From positions 65,780 to 124,967 of the forward strand of contig NW_014577894.1 in assembly GCF_000485595.1 (NCBI RefSeq): DNA of 59,188 nucleotides, given 5' to 3'. The DNA is from Priapulus caudatus. Taxonomy: Eukaryota > Priapulida > Priapulimorpha > Priapulimorphida > Priapulidae. Under the pieces are notes generated by a model. The model saw nothing but the letters and a program-made list of their open reading frames with translations. It made no database searches and was not told the origin of the DNA. Below, one piece after another: positions 22,901 to 37,200 of the stretch; within the stretch, counting starts at the first letter, position 1; each line of letters starts with the position of its first letter. The translations under genes were made by a program, and so were the position numbers.

Positions 22901-25900
22901 CTGCCTTCGTCTCTCTTCTTACATGCCCCAAACGCTTGAGTCTTCTCTGTCTAGTTCTATCTGTATGCCCTTCTTATCAGATCTCTTTGGCCAACTTCTT
23001 GCACTGGATTGCCTATGCTGCTATCTGAATCACACAATTGACAATAATCATCCATCTAGCGATCTATGGATCTACACATGTACAGATAAATATCGCTAGC
23101 AGAGATCTCTAATTCCTATTACAAGAGATTATTCGCGAATAAACGATTTTGCATGTGGATTTGCAACATATCCGGCGAATTTTTGTAATCAAGCAATTTA
23201 CAAACTCCATAAATCAGTAAGTTTACACACATCAAACAGGTTTTTAACGGCTTTTAGATAGAGACGATAACAAGGCCGACTACTCGAGGTGCATGATAGA
23301 AAACGTTGCAGCACTCATTTTTGTGATGAAATCGAAGGCTACAACGAGAAAACGTTACGCACAGATTGGTTTCAATTCGTTTTAAATGTAGGCATCGCTT
23401 TGGCTCATCAGCGCACATGTGGAGCCCTAACCAAATGCTGCTTGATGGGGTAACGGATGACGAGTGACATACACTCAGGCATTGAAATTAAGCACAAATG
23501 TGACAAGGCGCGCACACAAAATTTTAAGAGGCGCTTAGAGCAAATTGAACAGACCCTTCACGTTTGAACAGGCGCCTCATTTTGTTCATTTTAATAATCA
23601 TTATTAGATAAAAGTATTACTTTGTGTTTATTAGGCATACTCATAATATATACTTTGCATAGTTTGTGATAAGGAAGTAGAGTAGAGTCTTATAGTGAAA
23701 GTAAGGACAGTCAGAATTTGTATTATGTTGCTACTAAAGGCTAAGATAGCGCTAAAAATTTTGAATACGCCAAGTAGATTGATTATATGGGGGTTGAACT
23801 GGTGGTTTAGAAGGTTGAAGCTGGTGGTTTAGAGGGTTCAACGGCGGTGGCCCGGCTAAGACAGCGTAATGCTCGCGCAGCTGTCACTGATCACCCATGT
23901 CTCCTGAAATTACTTACTCATGTTTCTTTTGGAACCTCTTGGTGGCATCAAGCCGACGTGTGAAAAACTCCACGGCCGTTGCAATGAAACGAACACAGTA
24001 AGCACTAAGCTATATGAGCTTATACAAGTAAAGTACGTACAGNNNNNNNNNNNNNNNNNNNNNNNNNTCCGTCTCGCCTTCTTAACATGCCCAAATCATT
24101 GTGAGCTCTGTCTCTGTCTAGTTCTATTCGTATCTCTCTTAAACCACATCTCCTTACTGCCACTTTCTTCACTGGATATCCTATCCTGCATCCAACATGA
24201 ATCCACACATCTACATCCATCCCATCTACATCTATGGGAATCCACACATATACAATCATATCCCTAGCAGAGATCTCTAATTCCTATTCACAAGAGATTA
24301 CTCGCGACATAACGGGATTTCGCATATGTGATTTTGCAACATAATTCAGCAATGCTATGTTAACAATTTTACAAACTCGCATACATCAAAGCAAGCTTTA
24401 CAAACATCAAACAGGTTTAATAAGAAGGAATTACCAAAGGGCCACTACTCGATTGCAGAGCGAAAACGTTGCCCACCACTCATTTTGTGCAGTAGACAAT
24501 GAGGCTAAAACGAGCAAAAACGTTACGCACATGTTTCCACTCTTGCTTTTAAAATGTGAAGCATCTTGCGTCATCAAGCCGCACACATGCTGAGATCCTA
24601 ACCACATGCTGCTTGATGAGGGTAGCGGATGACAGCGACATACACTCAGGGGCCGAAAATTAAGCCAAAATGCTGAACAGACACCACCCAAAATTTTAAG
24701 CCAGGCCCTTAGACAAATTGACGAGAACCTTACAAAGTTTGAACAGGCCTCATTTTTGTTCATTTATTCCATTATTAATAAAAGCATTACCTGCTGTGTT
24801 TATTAGGCATACCTCATAAATATCTATTTGAATAGTTTGTATTAAGAAAGTAGAGTAGAGTCTTGATTACGTGAAGTGAAGACTAGTCAAGAAGAAATTT
24901 AGTAAATATTGGTTGATATAAAAGGCCAATATAACGCAAAATTTTGAATAGGGCCCAAGTATTGATTATTATGTGGGGTTTGCAACTGGTGTTTAGAGGT
25001 GGTTCAAGCCGGGTGGCCGCCGGCAAACAGCGCTAATTTCGCGCACTGCCTACACTATCAACCATCCACTGAAATGTATAGCTTACTCATGTCTGTTGAG
25101 AACCTCTGGTGGTGCATGCAGGCCGGACGGTTGGTGAACAAACCTGCCACGCGCCGCTCCTGCAATGAAAAACGAACACAAGTAAGGGCACAACTATATT
25201 GACGGCTATACAAGTAAAGTACGTACCAAACAACAATGCCTACACAGATGTAGATCGCGTGCATCAACAACGCCGGCTCTCTACACCCTCGAGGCCGTCA
25301 GATACGCGCTGCACGTGCTATCGAAGAGACGGACAGCGTTTTCGGCGTCTCATGTACGGAAGGTTTTCCGGCTTTCGCGTGGAAACGGAATTCGCACCTT
25401 GACGTCCTGCTGAACAGGTAGTCGGCGTCAAACTCGATGTCGTGCTGCATTGAAAATGGCTGCGCTACGTTGTGACAGCAACGGCAAATCTTGCCGGCCA
25501 AGACTGAAGATGTCGACAGCTGCTGGAAGTGCCGCCCCCCTAGCAGGCAGGTAAAAGATCATGTTAATGAAAATAAACAAGTGGAAAATAATTTCGCCCA
25601 CTCGAAGATCGCCCGAAGCACCGCAACAGAATTCAGCGTTGCAGCGAAAAACGCGACAGCCGTCATTCAAGAAACGCGTGCGCAACGATTAAAAAAAAAA
25701 ACGGCGCCAAAACGATCTTCTGAAGATTCGCGTCGCTACACGCCCGAAGTCCCGCGAAACTGCGCACTTGTCGCAGACGGCTGGCGTGCACGCCGGCGGC
25801 GACGACTACGGACAGTCTCGGCGAGAGCGACTCCGCAGCTTTCCCGTCGGCCGCGGCGACGAACTATACATAGGCCGCTAGAAGTTGTTGAGATCATCTA

Positions 25901-28161
25901 TCGGATGCTGCAGACCCTCGCTTAGAGACCCGATTGACCTCCGTTGTTCGGGCACGGCGGCAGTGACCGCTGATAGAGCGGTGCCGCATTCTGCCCACCT
26001 TTGTGAAACGCAATCCAGCTTCATCAGGCAAGCCCTAGAGACAATCAGAGGCGAGGAAATACGCGTTGTCAACTGCACGAGGTAATACTGATGAGGTGCA
26101 GCACGTATGCATCTCTGTCGGCGCGTAGTTGCGTGAATTGAAAATCGCAGGAGAGGTGGTAAGGACAAAGCCACCTAAGCAAAAGTAAGGTGACGTAAGG
26201 TAAGTTTGAAAAAAATAAGATAAGGTGAGTAATGCGATGTGAAGTAGAGTTAGGTAAGGTGATGTAATGTAAAATAAGATTAATGAATAAGGTAAGGTAA
26301 GATTGAAGTAGGGCAATGTGATGTTTAGTGAGGTAAGGTAAAGTAAAGTGAAGTAAGGTAAGGTAAGGTGAAGTAAGGTAAGTTAAGATTTAGGTGAGTT
26401 TAATCCAAGGCTACAGTACTGTGACATGAAGTAAAAGAAGGGTAAGAATAAGGTAAGTTTAGGGTAAGGTACGGTAATGTCAGGTAAGATAGGCAGATTG
26501 TTGCTTGACATTGCCTGAAGCAAACGAAAGTAAACAAACATTGTCGTACGTGTCCTGCTCTCGCTGCAATCAACTCCGAAAGAAGCCTTAAAAACTTTCA
26601 TCCCGACCCTCTGAGAATGAGGATTAGCTCTATGTGTGATATTGGATCAGTTCAATAATGCAGGGCTAAATTTTAAGGTTTTTTTTGGGTTGTCCGACTA
26701 GCATATGGTTGTCCCTCAAGAGTTTTGGTTGCTCCGGATATTATTTAAACATGTGCTGCATGCGCTTTGCTCACCTGATGCTCAGTGCTGCTTAAAGCAA
26801 AAGGCCTAATCATGTACATTTTGTATGTATTGTAGTGACAGTGTCTTAGCGAGCACAGATTTATTGATTTTATAGGTTGACAGCCGTGCAACCACGGAAG
26901 CAATTTGTAGTTGCCGTGAGAGAATATCCGGTCATCACGAACGACCGACGACTGCAAAGATTGAGCAGCCGCACGCGAGTAAAAACTTGTGACAGTGGTA
27001 TGCTCACCTATGCGACATCATAGTGCAGACCTCGGACAGCAAATGATGGGTCATATGTTAACTTGCTTATCTCGTTCGGATACTAAAACATCAATTGTAA
27101 TTTGTAAGCCAATAACAAATTCACATCACTTACGCACATATTGCTTTGAATATAGCTTAACAAAGTGTTTTATAAATTAACCGAGACAATAATTAATGTG
27201 CTTTTATTTGCTCTGTGACAATAAGCAAATAGCCTATATTTACCTGTATTTGTCGATGAGGAGTGTGTTGCCAATCTATATACCAGAAACAGTAAACTCT
27301 GTCCATAAATTGCCAGTGTGTAGTCGTAGTCAAACCCGTAAACTTCTATGTCACGCAAGCTCAACTCATTATTGCAGAACACTGCTTTTGGGTCTATGTC
27401 TGGAGTAGGTGGCAAACCTACACAAGGGAAAGTCTTATTACCTTATATATAGAAAATAGAGATAGCCTGTATCCCATATAGCAGTTAACCCTACATGCTC
27501 AAAAAGCATTTCAACACAGCAATCTAAATGTGTAGTCACCCAAATAACATTATTGCCACGAAGCCCATCATTGTGTGCAAAATACTTAAATACCGACAAA
27601 TAGAAAGTTGTGCTTCCACCACCGTTCTCGAAGTGGCTTTATTTATAGTACCGTGAATGTATTGCTACCTGCGCTCTAATACCTCGATTGATGAAGCCTA
27701 TTAGTGACCACTAATAGTGTGTATATATAGGTGTGAGGGTGCATGTCATCACTATGTGTGTGTGTATGGGAGGAAGGTCGAAGGGTGTAAAGCATGAATG
27801 TTCGCGAATAATACTGTCACACTCCAAATAGTAGGATCGATTCAAATTGCAAGGTGTTAGTTCATTCAACCATGTTCTAAAGGCCTTAATAATAATTAAT
27901 AATACGGCAGCATTGGGCTACGCGTCCGGAACCGGTCGCCTAGCCTCCAGGCTACGCATCCGGACATTCACTCACACAGTGATCGGCGCGACTTGCGTAC
28001 ACGCATTGGATTGCGCAACGGGACGCTCTGCTGATTGCCGTAATATACAATTATATGCACTGCTGCCGTCTATCCTTTCATCCGTCCTGCTACTCGCTCT
28101 CTCTCTCTCTCTTTCACACACACATGCACAGCTCTCTCTCTCTCTCTCTCTCACACACTCT

Positions 28162-28210
<49 letters not shown>

Positions 28211-31200
28211 CTGCTCTCTCTCTCTCTCTCTCCACACACACACACACACACACACACGTGCACACACACACATGGCACACACACCACACACCACACACAC
28301 ACACCTCTAGCGCTCTCTCTCTCTATCTCTCTCTCTCTCTCTCTCTGCTCTCTCATGCATACACACACACAGCTCGCGCAATCAGCAGAGCGTCCGCTGT
28401 TGCTAAATCATGCGTGTGAGCGTGTCGCAAGATCACTGTGTGAGATGAGGATGTCCGGACGCGTAGCCTAGCGGCTCTCGTCGCAAACCGGTCACGTAGC
28501 CACAGCCTTAAAGAGATTACGTCACCGTAAATACTAAAAAATAAAAAAAACATTTCCACTTTTTCACAAAATATAAGTAATTGCTGTTCACTTTATTATG
28601 GTTAAATTGCTGCATTATACGAGTGAGCCATACACTCGTGATGCATACATAGCCATAGCAAGCAATTAATGTCAGGAACACTAATATCTCAATCGTCCAG
28701 GTTTTTTGGATTTTAACTAAGTTTGAGAAACAATCTTATTCAGGTAAGAATTTAATTATACGTTTAGTCACCGTTAGTTCTTACTTTTAATGATAAAAAA
28801 ATGGCAATGAAGATTTTACAAATTTTACCATAGAAAATTCGGGACGTAGTCAATTTAATAATATTACCATTCTTCCTTGTTTACGACGAATCAAGGAAAA
28901 TTATCAAAATCACGTTAGGGTAATAATAAGTTAAGAAAGTTTAGTACAAGTGAAGTGAAATTTTGGCTGAAACTCATTACAATAGCCTACAGTGTCAGTA
29001 CTACTAGCTAGTGGTAAAGTAAGCTAGTACAAGTAGCTGAGTAGTGGCAGTAGGCCTGTACCATACGTATTTGGACGCTCGTCCGAAAACTGGATGCTCC
29101 TAAGTGCGCATGCGCCGGCAGGCGCCTCTTGTTTTTGCAAGGATGCATGCGCAGCATGCGCGCAGTAGTCATCTGCGCATCTCGCCCATCAAAAACGGTC
29201 GCAATAAACAAACATGGCGGCCAACCCGGTTGCACATGGAAGCATTTGATTGAAACAATTTGCAATGTAGTCAGTTAGTAAGACTGTGTTATGTGTGTCA
29301 GGTTACAAGCACTTGGCAGCAAGAACAAGTCGCGCAACCTGCCAGCTACAGCACACACGCGCGCGCCATTAACTAATATATATACAACATGGTGCCTAAC
29401 TCGCCGCCGACGGACACACAACTCACCGTTTTTAATCAGTTAACAACTCCGGTGTTCCTCGCAGGTGACGCCACTTAGTTGAAATCGGCGGAAGACTGCT
29501 TAACAAGCTACACCCGCCATTTTTGACAATCGGCCCGCCAGAATGCGCTCAAATCACAGAAATTCCTCAAATATCCATGCGAAAAGATCCTTTGAATGCT
29601 ACCTATGAAGAAGGCGGCAAGGCCGGCTGCCCCGATTGGCTGCAAGCAAGTTTTAAATGTGTAGACAGGCTGGCGCAATAAATGCAACTGACTTGCTGCA
29701 GCCAATCAGCGGCAGCCGGCCCTGCCGCCTTCTTCATAGGTAGCATTCGAAGAATCTTTTCGCATGGATATTTGAGGAATTTCTGTGATATTGAGCACAT
29801 TTCTGGTGGCGCCAATTGTCAAAAATGGCCGGGTGTAGCTTGTTAAGCAGTCTTCCGTGATTCCAACGATAGTTGGAAAATGGCGTCACCTGCAGCGAAG
29901 CACCGGAGTTTGTTAACTGATTGAAACAGTGAGTTGTGGTCCGTGGCGGGCGCGAGTTTAGGCACCATGTTGTATATATATCAGGAGTAGATAATTAGCG
30001 GAAGGAGTGTGACATCAATAAACAAGGGAAATTCGTCTATTACTAGCCTTATAATACCTTACGATTTTACTAGCGTAACTCATCCAACTTGAGCTCAAAT
30101 CGGACACAGCTACATTGCGCTCTAGGCATCGTGCGAAATCGTTTCCTCGTATACACCCGCAATCCGGAGATTACAGACTAAAACCTACGACAGGCGATTC
30201 TCCCATTCTTTGGCCATCAATCCAAATCCATTGCGTGCCTCTAATTTCAAACAAAAGGCAGCTACCTAACGCGCTATTGCTAACTCGGCGGGCATGTGGC
30301 TCGCTAGGAGATTAGGCATCAACACTCGGCGAGATAACCTTTGACCGATACACAGCTACACAGGCCACCTCTGCACATAGCTGGCATGCCTTCACGCACG
30401 CACGCCAACCTCAATGGCAGCCAGGCAGCTGATCGGCTTATAATGAAATCTCCCAGCGAGCCACATTGCCCGCCGAGTTAGCAAGCTGTGGTTAGGTAGC
30501 TGCCTTTTGTTTGAATTAGAGGCGCGCAATGGATTTGGATTGATGGCCAAAGAATGGAGAATCGTGTCATACGTTTTAGTCTGTATCTCCGGATTGCGGG
30601 TTTATACGAGGAAACGATTTCGCACGATGCTAGGCGAATGTACTGTGTCCGATTTGAGCTCAAGTTGGATGAGTTACGCGTAGTAAATCGTAGGTATTAT
30701 AAGGCTAGTAAATGACGAATTTCCCTTGTTTATTGATGTCACACTCCTTCCCTATTATCTACTCCTGATATATATAGTCAATAGATGCGTGTGTGCTGTA
30801 GCTGCAGGTGCCGACTTGTTCAACAACAACAAAACTAGAAAAAAACAAAAGAGCATTCGCGCATGCGCACTTAGGAGCGTCCAGTTTCGAGCGAGCGTCC
30901 AAATACCACGGTACAGGCCTACGTAACGTTCAACGTTGTACATAAAAACTGTGTTACCCGCCACAACTTTTTTCGTTCGTTCGTAACGCTCCGGTAAGTT
31001 GATAGAATTCGATGAATCTCGAGACATGATTTTTATGTATCCTGCTGCAGTTGGTTCACGAAGGATATCGCTATTTCTTCCATGCAAACGTACAGAATTA
31101 TATACTGAATTTTGTAAACATCTCAGAGTCAAATAAGCATGCATGATAACAAACATATACCATTTTGCAGATGGCTCTGCCACCTGCCGACAAGAAAATG

Positions 31201-34200
31201 AATTAAAAATCCGTCATCGTTTGCAAGCGATATCCTGTAGATAAATAAATAAAGATATTAAGCCGTATTTATTAAATGTATATAAATTTTGTTGGATCAT
31301 TGCTAATGCAACAGGGATTTTGCTAATTAATTAATTTGCAATTAAGTTTTTAGATAATGCCTCGCGGATAAACACGCCCCTGTCGCACAATCAATCGTTA
31401 TATTATTCATGCAAATTTAATCCCAATGCCATGGATACCGGATAGTTACAATGCGCGTAATTTGTTACCAGTTTTCACGTTCATGCTTAGAAAGAATCGG
31501 TTTATGTGTACGACAATAGTCGGTTATTGTTGTTTATCTATGAACAAACACATCAGTTCTACGGGAAGTGTGAGCAGTAATCATACCGCTGCCGAACCAG
31601 CAAGTTTTTGCGTAATGGAAAGCGGCAATGCTTTAGTAGGACCGCTCATTAGTGAGCATAACAACACCTTTGATATAGCAACTAATAACGCGGAGGCAAA
31701 CGGATGCGAAAATGGCAGTGAAACAGTAAGCACGAATGATATAGGTGCAAAGGAAATAGTAAGCCACACACACGCTATCGCCGATATAGAACCTACGACG
31801 ACATGTGCTAGAGGCGATACTGAGTCTGACTCTGTGTTCGCCGCTACCACCTCTAAAGAGAACTTGGATGATCATGGTGTCGCAATCGATGATTCCTTGA
31901 TCGACCTAAATATCTCAGATAAAGATAAAGACAGACTCCAGAAAATTATGAATGCTGCTGTAACGAACCAGACTGGTAGGCATACGCAAAGTGAACAAGT
32001 AGATCAAATGGTTCATATAGCCACAGAACATTTATAAATAAATAAAATCCTGTCTTTCCCTCCCCCCTCTCTCTACCACTCTCTCCCACTCGCTGTATCT
32101 TACACGCTATGTGCTTCGAATCTTGACCTTTTGCTTTGGTTGACACTTACCTGCTGGTTTCTTTGAAGAACTTTGGTTTGTCTGCTTTAGTGATGATGAT
32201 GTCAAACATCTCACGCCAGTTGTCCCCAAGCAGATACTGCATACCTTTCGACCTGATATTTTATTAAAGGTTCTATCCATGCTGCTTTTATTAATGTAAT
32301 CTAATAGCATGCAATTTTCCACATACAAAAGCTGTATATATTGTATACAGTTAGCTGCGATGGCCATAAAAAAACAAATTAGAAACGTACAGTATATTTT
32401 GCATGAAGAAATATTGACACTTCTACGCTATTTGGCTAAAGCATAAGCCGATAACAACCATCAGGGCAGATAAACAACCATTCAATGGAAAAAATCATTT
32501 TGGTCACCTGATGTTTTTTTGCAATGTGCCACGCATTGGATAGCGATTCGACGGCACGTATGAAAGTCTCCTTACAGAGCAAGCTCTTTATTTCAGCGGG
32601 TGCAAAAATACGTGAACGAATTCGGAAAGGGCAACGTTGCAACCAGCTCATGCCTTCATGCATGCGTGTGGATTCTATACCACCATCGGCATGCACAACT
32701 GCCAACACGCTCACAGTGAACCCCCCACCCCCACACACACACACACACACACACCCACACACACAGTCACACGAATCACGGATATTATAGAAAAGCACTT
32801 ACGCACAAGGATAAGAATTGGTATTAGGAGGATATGATAACCTAATTATCGTGTCAGCCTACTCCTGATCTTTACTATAGTACTATCAGGAGTGAATAAT
32901 AATCTATTATTATTCACTCCTGGTAATATTGATAGCCAAGAAATGCAATACTTGATCTTTCTAATATCTGGACCTATATTATGTGCTAATGTAAAACAAG
33001 CAATGCATACTCATGGTGCCAATAATACTAGCAGAGCACAACATGGAAAATTTCGGTGCATGGATAACACATATACGTTGCTTTCCGATCAAGCATCGAA
33101 CTTAAAATGAACTAGATCTTCGAAGGCTACCGACGCATTTGACGACAGAGAAAAAGAACACATGGATAGAAGGTAGTCAGACAGGGATTGTCAACTTAAA
33201 CGTCTGCACACGTGCAATACACGGCGGTTTCACAGAGCTTAGATAGAGGGGTACTCTTGCTCACACGTATGCATAGCCGCTGTTTGTCACGAGGAAGATG
33301 CTTTTTCCCGCATCCTTCAGCCTCCGCAGCATCTGCTTCAAGCCGTCGTCCTTCTCCACGTATTTATCTGGAATTCGTCACGTGTTAACGGATACATAGC
33401 ATTTGCGAAACTTCGTCGATCACTTTGATTAATCGTTGCAATGATGATACCAGGTGAACAGAGTTTTCAGAATAGCTCTCACTCACTCTCTCTCTCTCTC
33501 TCTCTCTGTGCCCATGAGTTCTTTGTGTGTTAACATATGGTGTGATTCGAGCACCCATGGTAAGGTCACAGGCACATCATGGTCTGGTCAGAGAATTTGG
33601 GTAGAGTAGAAAGAATGAGAGAGGTGTGTTGTACGGGTTGTATGTGCAAATGAAGATGCTGTGTAGGCGCAAGTAAAGATATCGTATGCAGAAGTAGTAA
33701 AACCATGGGTACAACTGAGGGATTGCCGTCTGACACTGAAAGGTTGATGGTTGCTGAGATCAACAGTACAGAACACCAACACGGCAACATAGCAGACAAG
33801 GAGATGTGCAAGATCAGAGTATTAACTGCTGCTTTAGCACTTTCACGATAGAAGCAATCACATCACGGTCAGGGTCAGTATGCGGGAGACACCTGAGCCA
33901 CACGCATACATGCAAGCAGCCGGCATTTATCGCTCTTAATGGCATGATATCGCATCATCATTATCCCTGTGGCGATGGATCCACACATATCATCATCATC
34001 ATCATCTTCGTTTATAGTCCATCTTTTCCCGTGCCTGGGGTTGGACTTGCGATGATCCTCCTCCACCGTTCTCTGTCCTGCGTTGATCTTTCATCTATAT
34101 TCAAGTCCTTCAGATCTTTCTGCCCTGTGCCTATCCATGTTCTCTTTAGTCTTCCAACCGGTCTTTTTCCAGGTATCTCTAATTCTTCCACAAACCTCAG

Positions 34201-37200
34201 TACTCCTCCTTCCGTCTCCCTTCGAACATGCCCAAACCATTGTAGTCTTCTCTGTCTAGTTCTATTCTGTATCTCTCTTAAACCATATCTCTTTGCCACT
34301 TCTTCACTGGATATCCTATCCTGCCATCCATGGATCCACACATCTACATCCATCCATCTACATCTATGGATCCACACATATACAGATCAATATCCCTAGC
34401 AGAGATCTCTAATTCCTATTACAAGAGATTACTCCGACATAACGATTTCGCATGTGGATTTTGCAACATATTAGCAATTGTAGTCAAACAATTTACAAAC
34501 TCCATAAATCAACAAGTTTATAAACATCAAATAGGTTTAATAAGAGAATTACCAAAGCCACTACTCGATGCAGATAGAAAACGTTGCACCACTCATTTTG
34601 TGATAGAAATGAGGCTAAAACGAGCAAAAACGTTACGGACATGTTTCACTCGTTTTAAAATGTGAAGCATCTTGGCTCATCAGCCGCACATGTGAGATCC
34701 TAACCACATGCTGCTTGATGAGGGTACGGATAACAGCGACATACACTCAGGGCATGAAATTAGCCAAAATGTGAACAGACCCACCCAAAATTTTAAGCAG
34801 GCCCTTAGACAAATTGAACAGACCCTTACAAGTTTGAACAGGCCCTCAATTTTGTTCAATTTATTCCATTATTAATAAAAGTATTAGCTTTGTGTTTATT
34901 AGGCATACTCATAATATCTATTTGCATAGTTTGTATTAAGAAGTAGAGTAGAGTCTTATAGTGAAGTAAAGACTAGTCAAGAAATTTGTAAATATTGTTG
35001 ATATAAAGGCAAGATAGGCAAAATTTTGAATAGGCCAAGTGGATTGATTATATGAGGGGTTGAACTGGTGGTTTAGAGGGTTGAACCGGTGGCCACCGGC
35101 AAAACAGCGCTAATTTCGCGCACTGTACACTATCAACCCATCCACTGAAATAGTATACTTACTCATGTCTTTGAGAACCTCTTGGTGCATCAGGCCGGAC
35201 GTGTGAACAAACTCCACGGCCGTCTGCAATGAAAAACGAACACAGTAAGCACAACTATATGAGCTATACAAGTAAAGTACATACCAAAACAACAATCCTA
35301 CACAGATGTAGATCGGCGCATCAACAACGCCGGCTCTCTACACCTCGAGCCGTCAGATACGCTCCACGTGTATCGAAGACGGACGACGTTTGTCGCGTCT
35401 CTGTACGGAAGGTCTCCGCGTTTCGCTGGGAACCGAATTCGCACCTTGACGTCCGTGAACAGGTAGTCGGCGTCAAACTCGATGTCGTGCTGCATGAAAT
35501 GCTGCGCTACGTCGGACAGCAACGCAATCTCCGGCAGGCTGAAGATGTCGACCAGCTGCTGGAAGTGCGCCCCCTACAGGCAGGTAAAGATCACGATAAT
35601 GAAAATAAACAAGAGTGGAAAAAAATTTCCCCACTCGAAATTCGCCCGAGCACCGCAACAGAATTCATGTGGAGCGAAAAAACGGACACCATCATTCCAG
35701 AAACGGTGCCAACGTTAAAAAAAAAACGGCGCAAAACGATCTTCCGAAGATTTGCTCGCTACACGCCGATCCCGCGAACTGCGATTGTCGAGACGCTGCG
35801 TGCACGCCGCGGCCGACGACGACGGACGTCTTCCGGACGACTCCGCAGCTTCCCGTCGCCGCGGCGACGAACTTACATAGCCGTAGAAGTTGTTGAGATC
35901 GTCTATCGGGATGTGCAGGCCCTCGTAGAGCCGATTGACCTCGTTGTCCGGCACGCGGCAGTGACCGTGATAGACGGTGCCCATCTGCACCTTGTGAAAC
36001 GCATCCAGCTTCATCAGCAAGCCCTAGAGACAATCAGAGGCGAGAGAACGCGTTGTCAACTGCACGAGGAATACTGATGGGGTGCACACGTATCATCTCT
36101 ATCGCGTAGTTGGTGAATTGAAAATGGCAGGAGAGGTGGTAAGGACAAAGCCACCTAAGCAAAAGTAAGGTGACGTAAGGTAAGTTTGAATAAAAATAAG
36201 ATAAGGTGAGGTAAGGCGATGTGAAGTAGAGTTAGGTAAGGTGATGTAATGTAAAATAAGATTAAGATAAGGTAAGGTAAGATTGAAGTAGGGTAATGTG
36301 ATGTTAAGTGAGGTAAGGTAAGATAAAGTAAAGTAAGGTGAGGTAAGGTGAAGTAAGGTAAGTTAAGATTTAGGTGAGTTTAATCCAAGGCTAGGTACTG
36401 TGACATGAAGTAAAGAAGGGTAAGAATAAGGTAAGTTTAGGGTAAGGTACGGTAATGTCAGGTAAGAATAAGGTAAGTTTAGGGTAAGGTACGGTAATGT
36501 CAGGTAAGATAAGGCAGGTTGTTGCTTGACATTGCCTGGAGGCAAACGAAAGTAAACAAACATTGTCGTACGTGTCCTGCTCTCGCTGCAATCAACTCCG
36601 AAAGAAGCCTTAAAACTTTCATCCCGACCCTCTGAGAATAAGGATTAGCTCTAGAGTCTAGACTATGTGTAATTGGATCAGTTCAATAATGCAGGGCTAA
36701 ATTTTAAGGTTTTTTTTGGGTTGTCCGACTAGCATATGGTTGTCCCTCAAGAGTTTTGGTTGTCCGGATATTATTTAAACATGTGCTGCATGCGCTTTGC
36801 TCACCTGATGCTCAGTGCTGTAAAGCAAAAGGCCTAATCATGTACATTTTGTATGTATTGTAGTGACAGTGTCTTAGCGAGCACAGATTATTGATTTTAT
36901 AGAGGTTGGACACCGTGCAACCACGGAAGCAATTTGTAGTTGCCCGAGAGAATATCCGGTCATCACGAACGACCGGACGACTGCAAAGATTGAGCAGCCG
37001 CACGAGTAAAAACTTGTGACAGTGATGCTCACCTTATGGACATCATAGTGCAGACCTCGGACAGCAAATGATGGGTCATATGTTAACTTGCTTATCTCGT
37101 TCGGATACTAAAACATCAATTGTAATTTCAAATTTGTAAGCCAATAACAAATTCACATCACTTACGCACATATTGCTTTGAATATAGCTTTAACAAAGTG

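Larger units (their letters stand above)
20271..27417 (-). pseudogene. Second, frame-broken set of NT5DC exons 1-7
   Basis: Equivalent exons lie at about 27417-27244 (exon 1), 27082-27008 (2), 26034-25870 (3), 25540-25398 (4), 25159-25087 and again 23979-23918 (5, present on both sides of the gap), 21633-21522 (6) and 20383-20271 (7). Exons 3, 4, 6 and 7 are 165, 143, 112 and 113 bp against 147, 129, 103 and 102 bp in the intact copy. These are net insertions of 8-12 percent that destroy the frame. Exon 1 has small deletions and exon 2 a few changes. The pattern looks like raw-read sequence rather than mutational decay, so these are probably the same exons read badly. Confidence 0.85.
29050..30922. 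mobile_element. Outer inverted-repeat element enclosing two foldbacks
   Basis: GTAGGCCTGTACC...TGCTCCTAAGTGCGCATGCGC at 29050-29116 reappears inverted at about 30860-30922, giving arms of about 65 bp around 1.8 kb. Two further palindromic elements (29377-29980, 29979-30772) sit inside. It is present again, with noise, at about 39160-41150 and 55865-57790. Confidence 0.65.
20170..32045. repeat. Duplicated ~10-12 kb unit, copy 1
   Basis: Co-linear with 32060-42345 from the CTCGGTGTATCTTACACGCT-like start through NT5DC exons 7 to 1, foldback elements and the 203-residue ORF. The left part (to about 26.1 kb) is rich in small insertions, breaks every exon frame and contains the N gap. The right part (about 28.5-32.04 kb) is the cleaner version of that half. 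It ends in ATAAATAAATAAAATCC and passes directly into the start of copy 2. Confidence 0.9.

Noticed and set aside
20271-27417. A real second NT5DC paralogue
   Set aside because: Exons are otherwise identical but carry dense small insertions, more like raw-read error than divergence; not excluded if reads confirm the duplication.
35692-36077. Plus- and minus-strand frames overlapping NT5DC exons 3-4, such as 35229-36077 (+)
   Set aside because: Shadows of the minus-strand exons; splice phases and family motifs fit only the minus strand.
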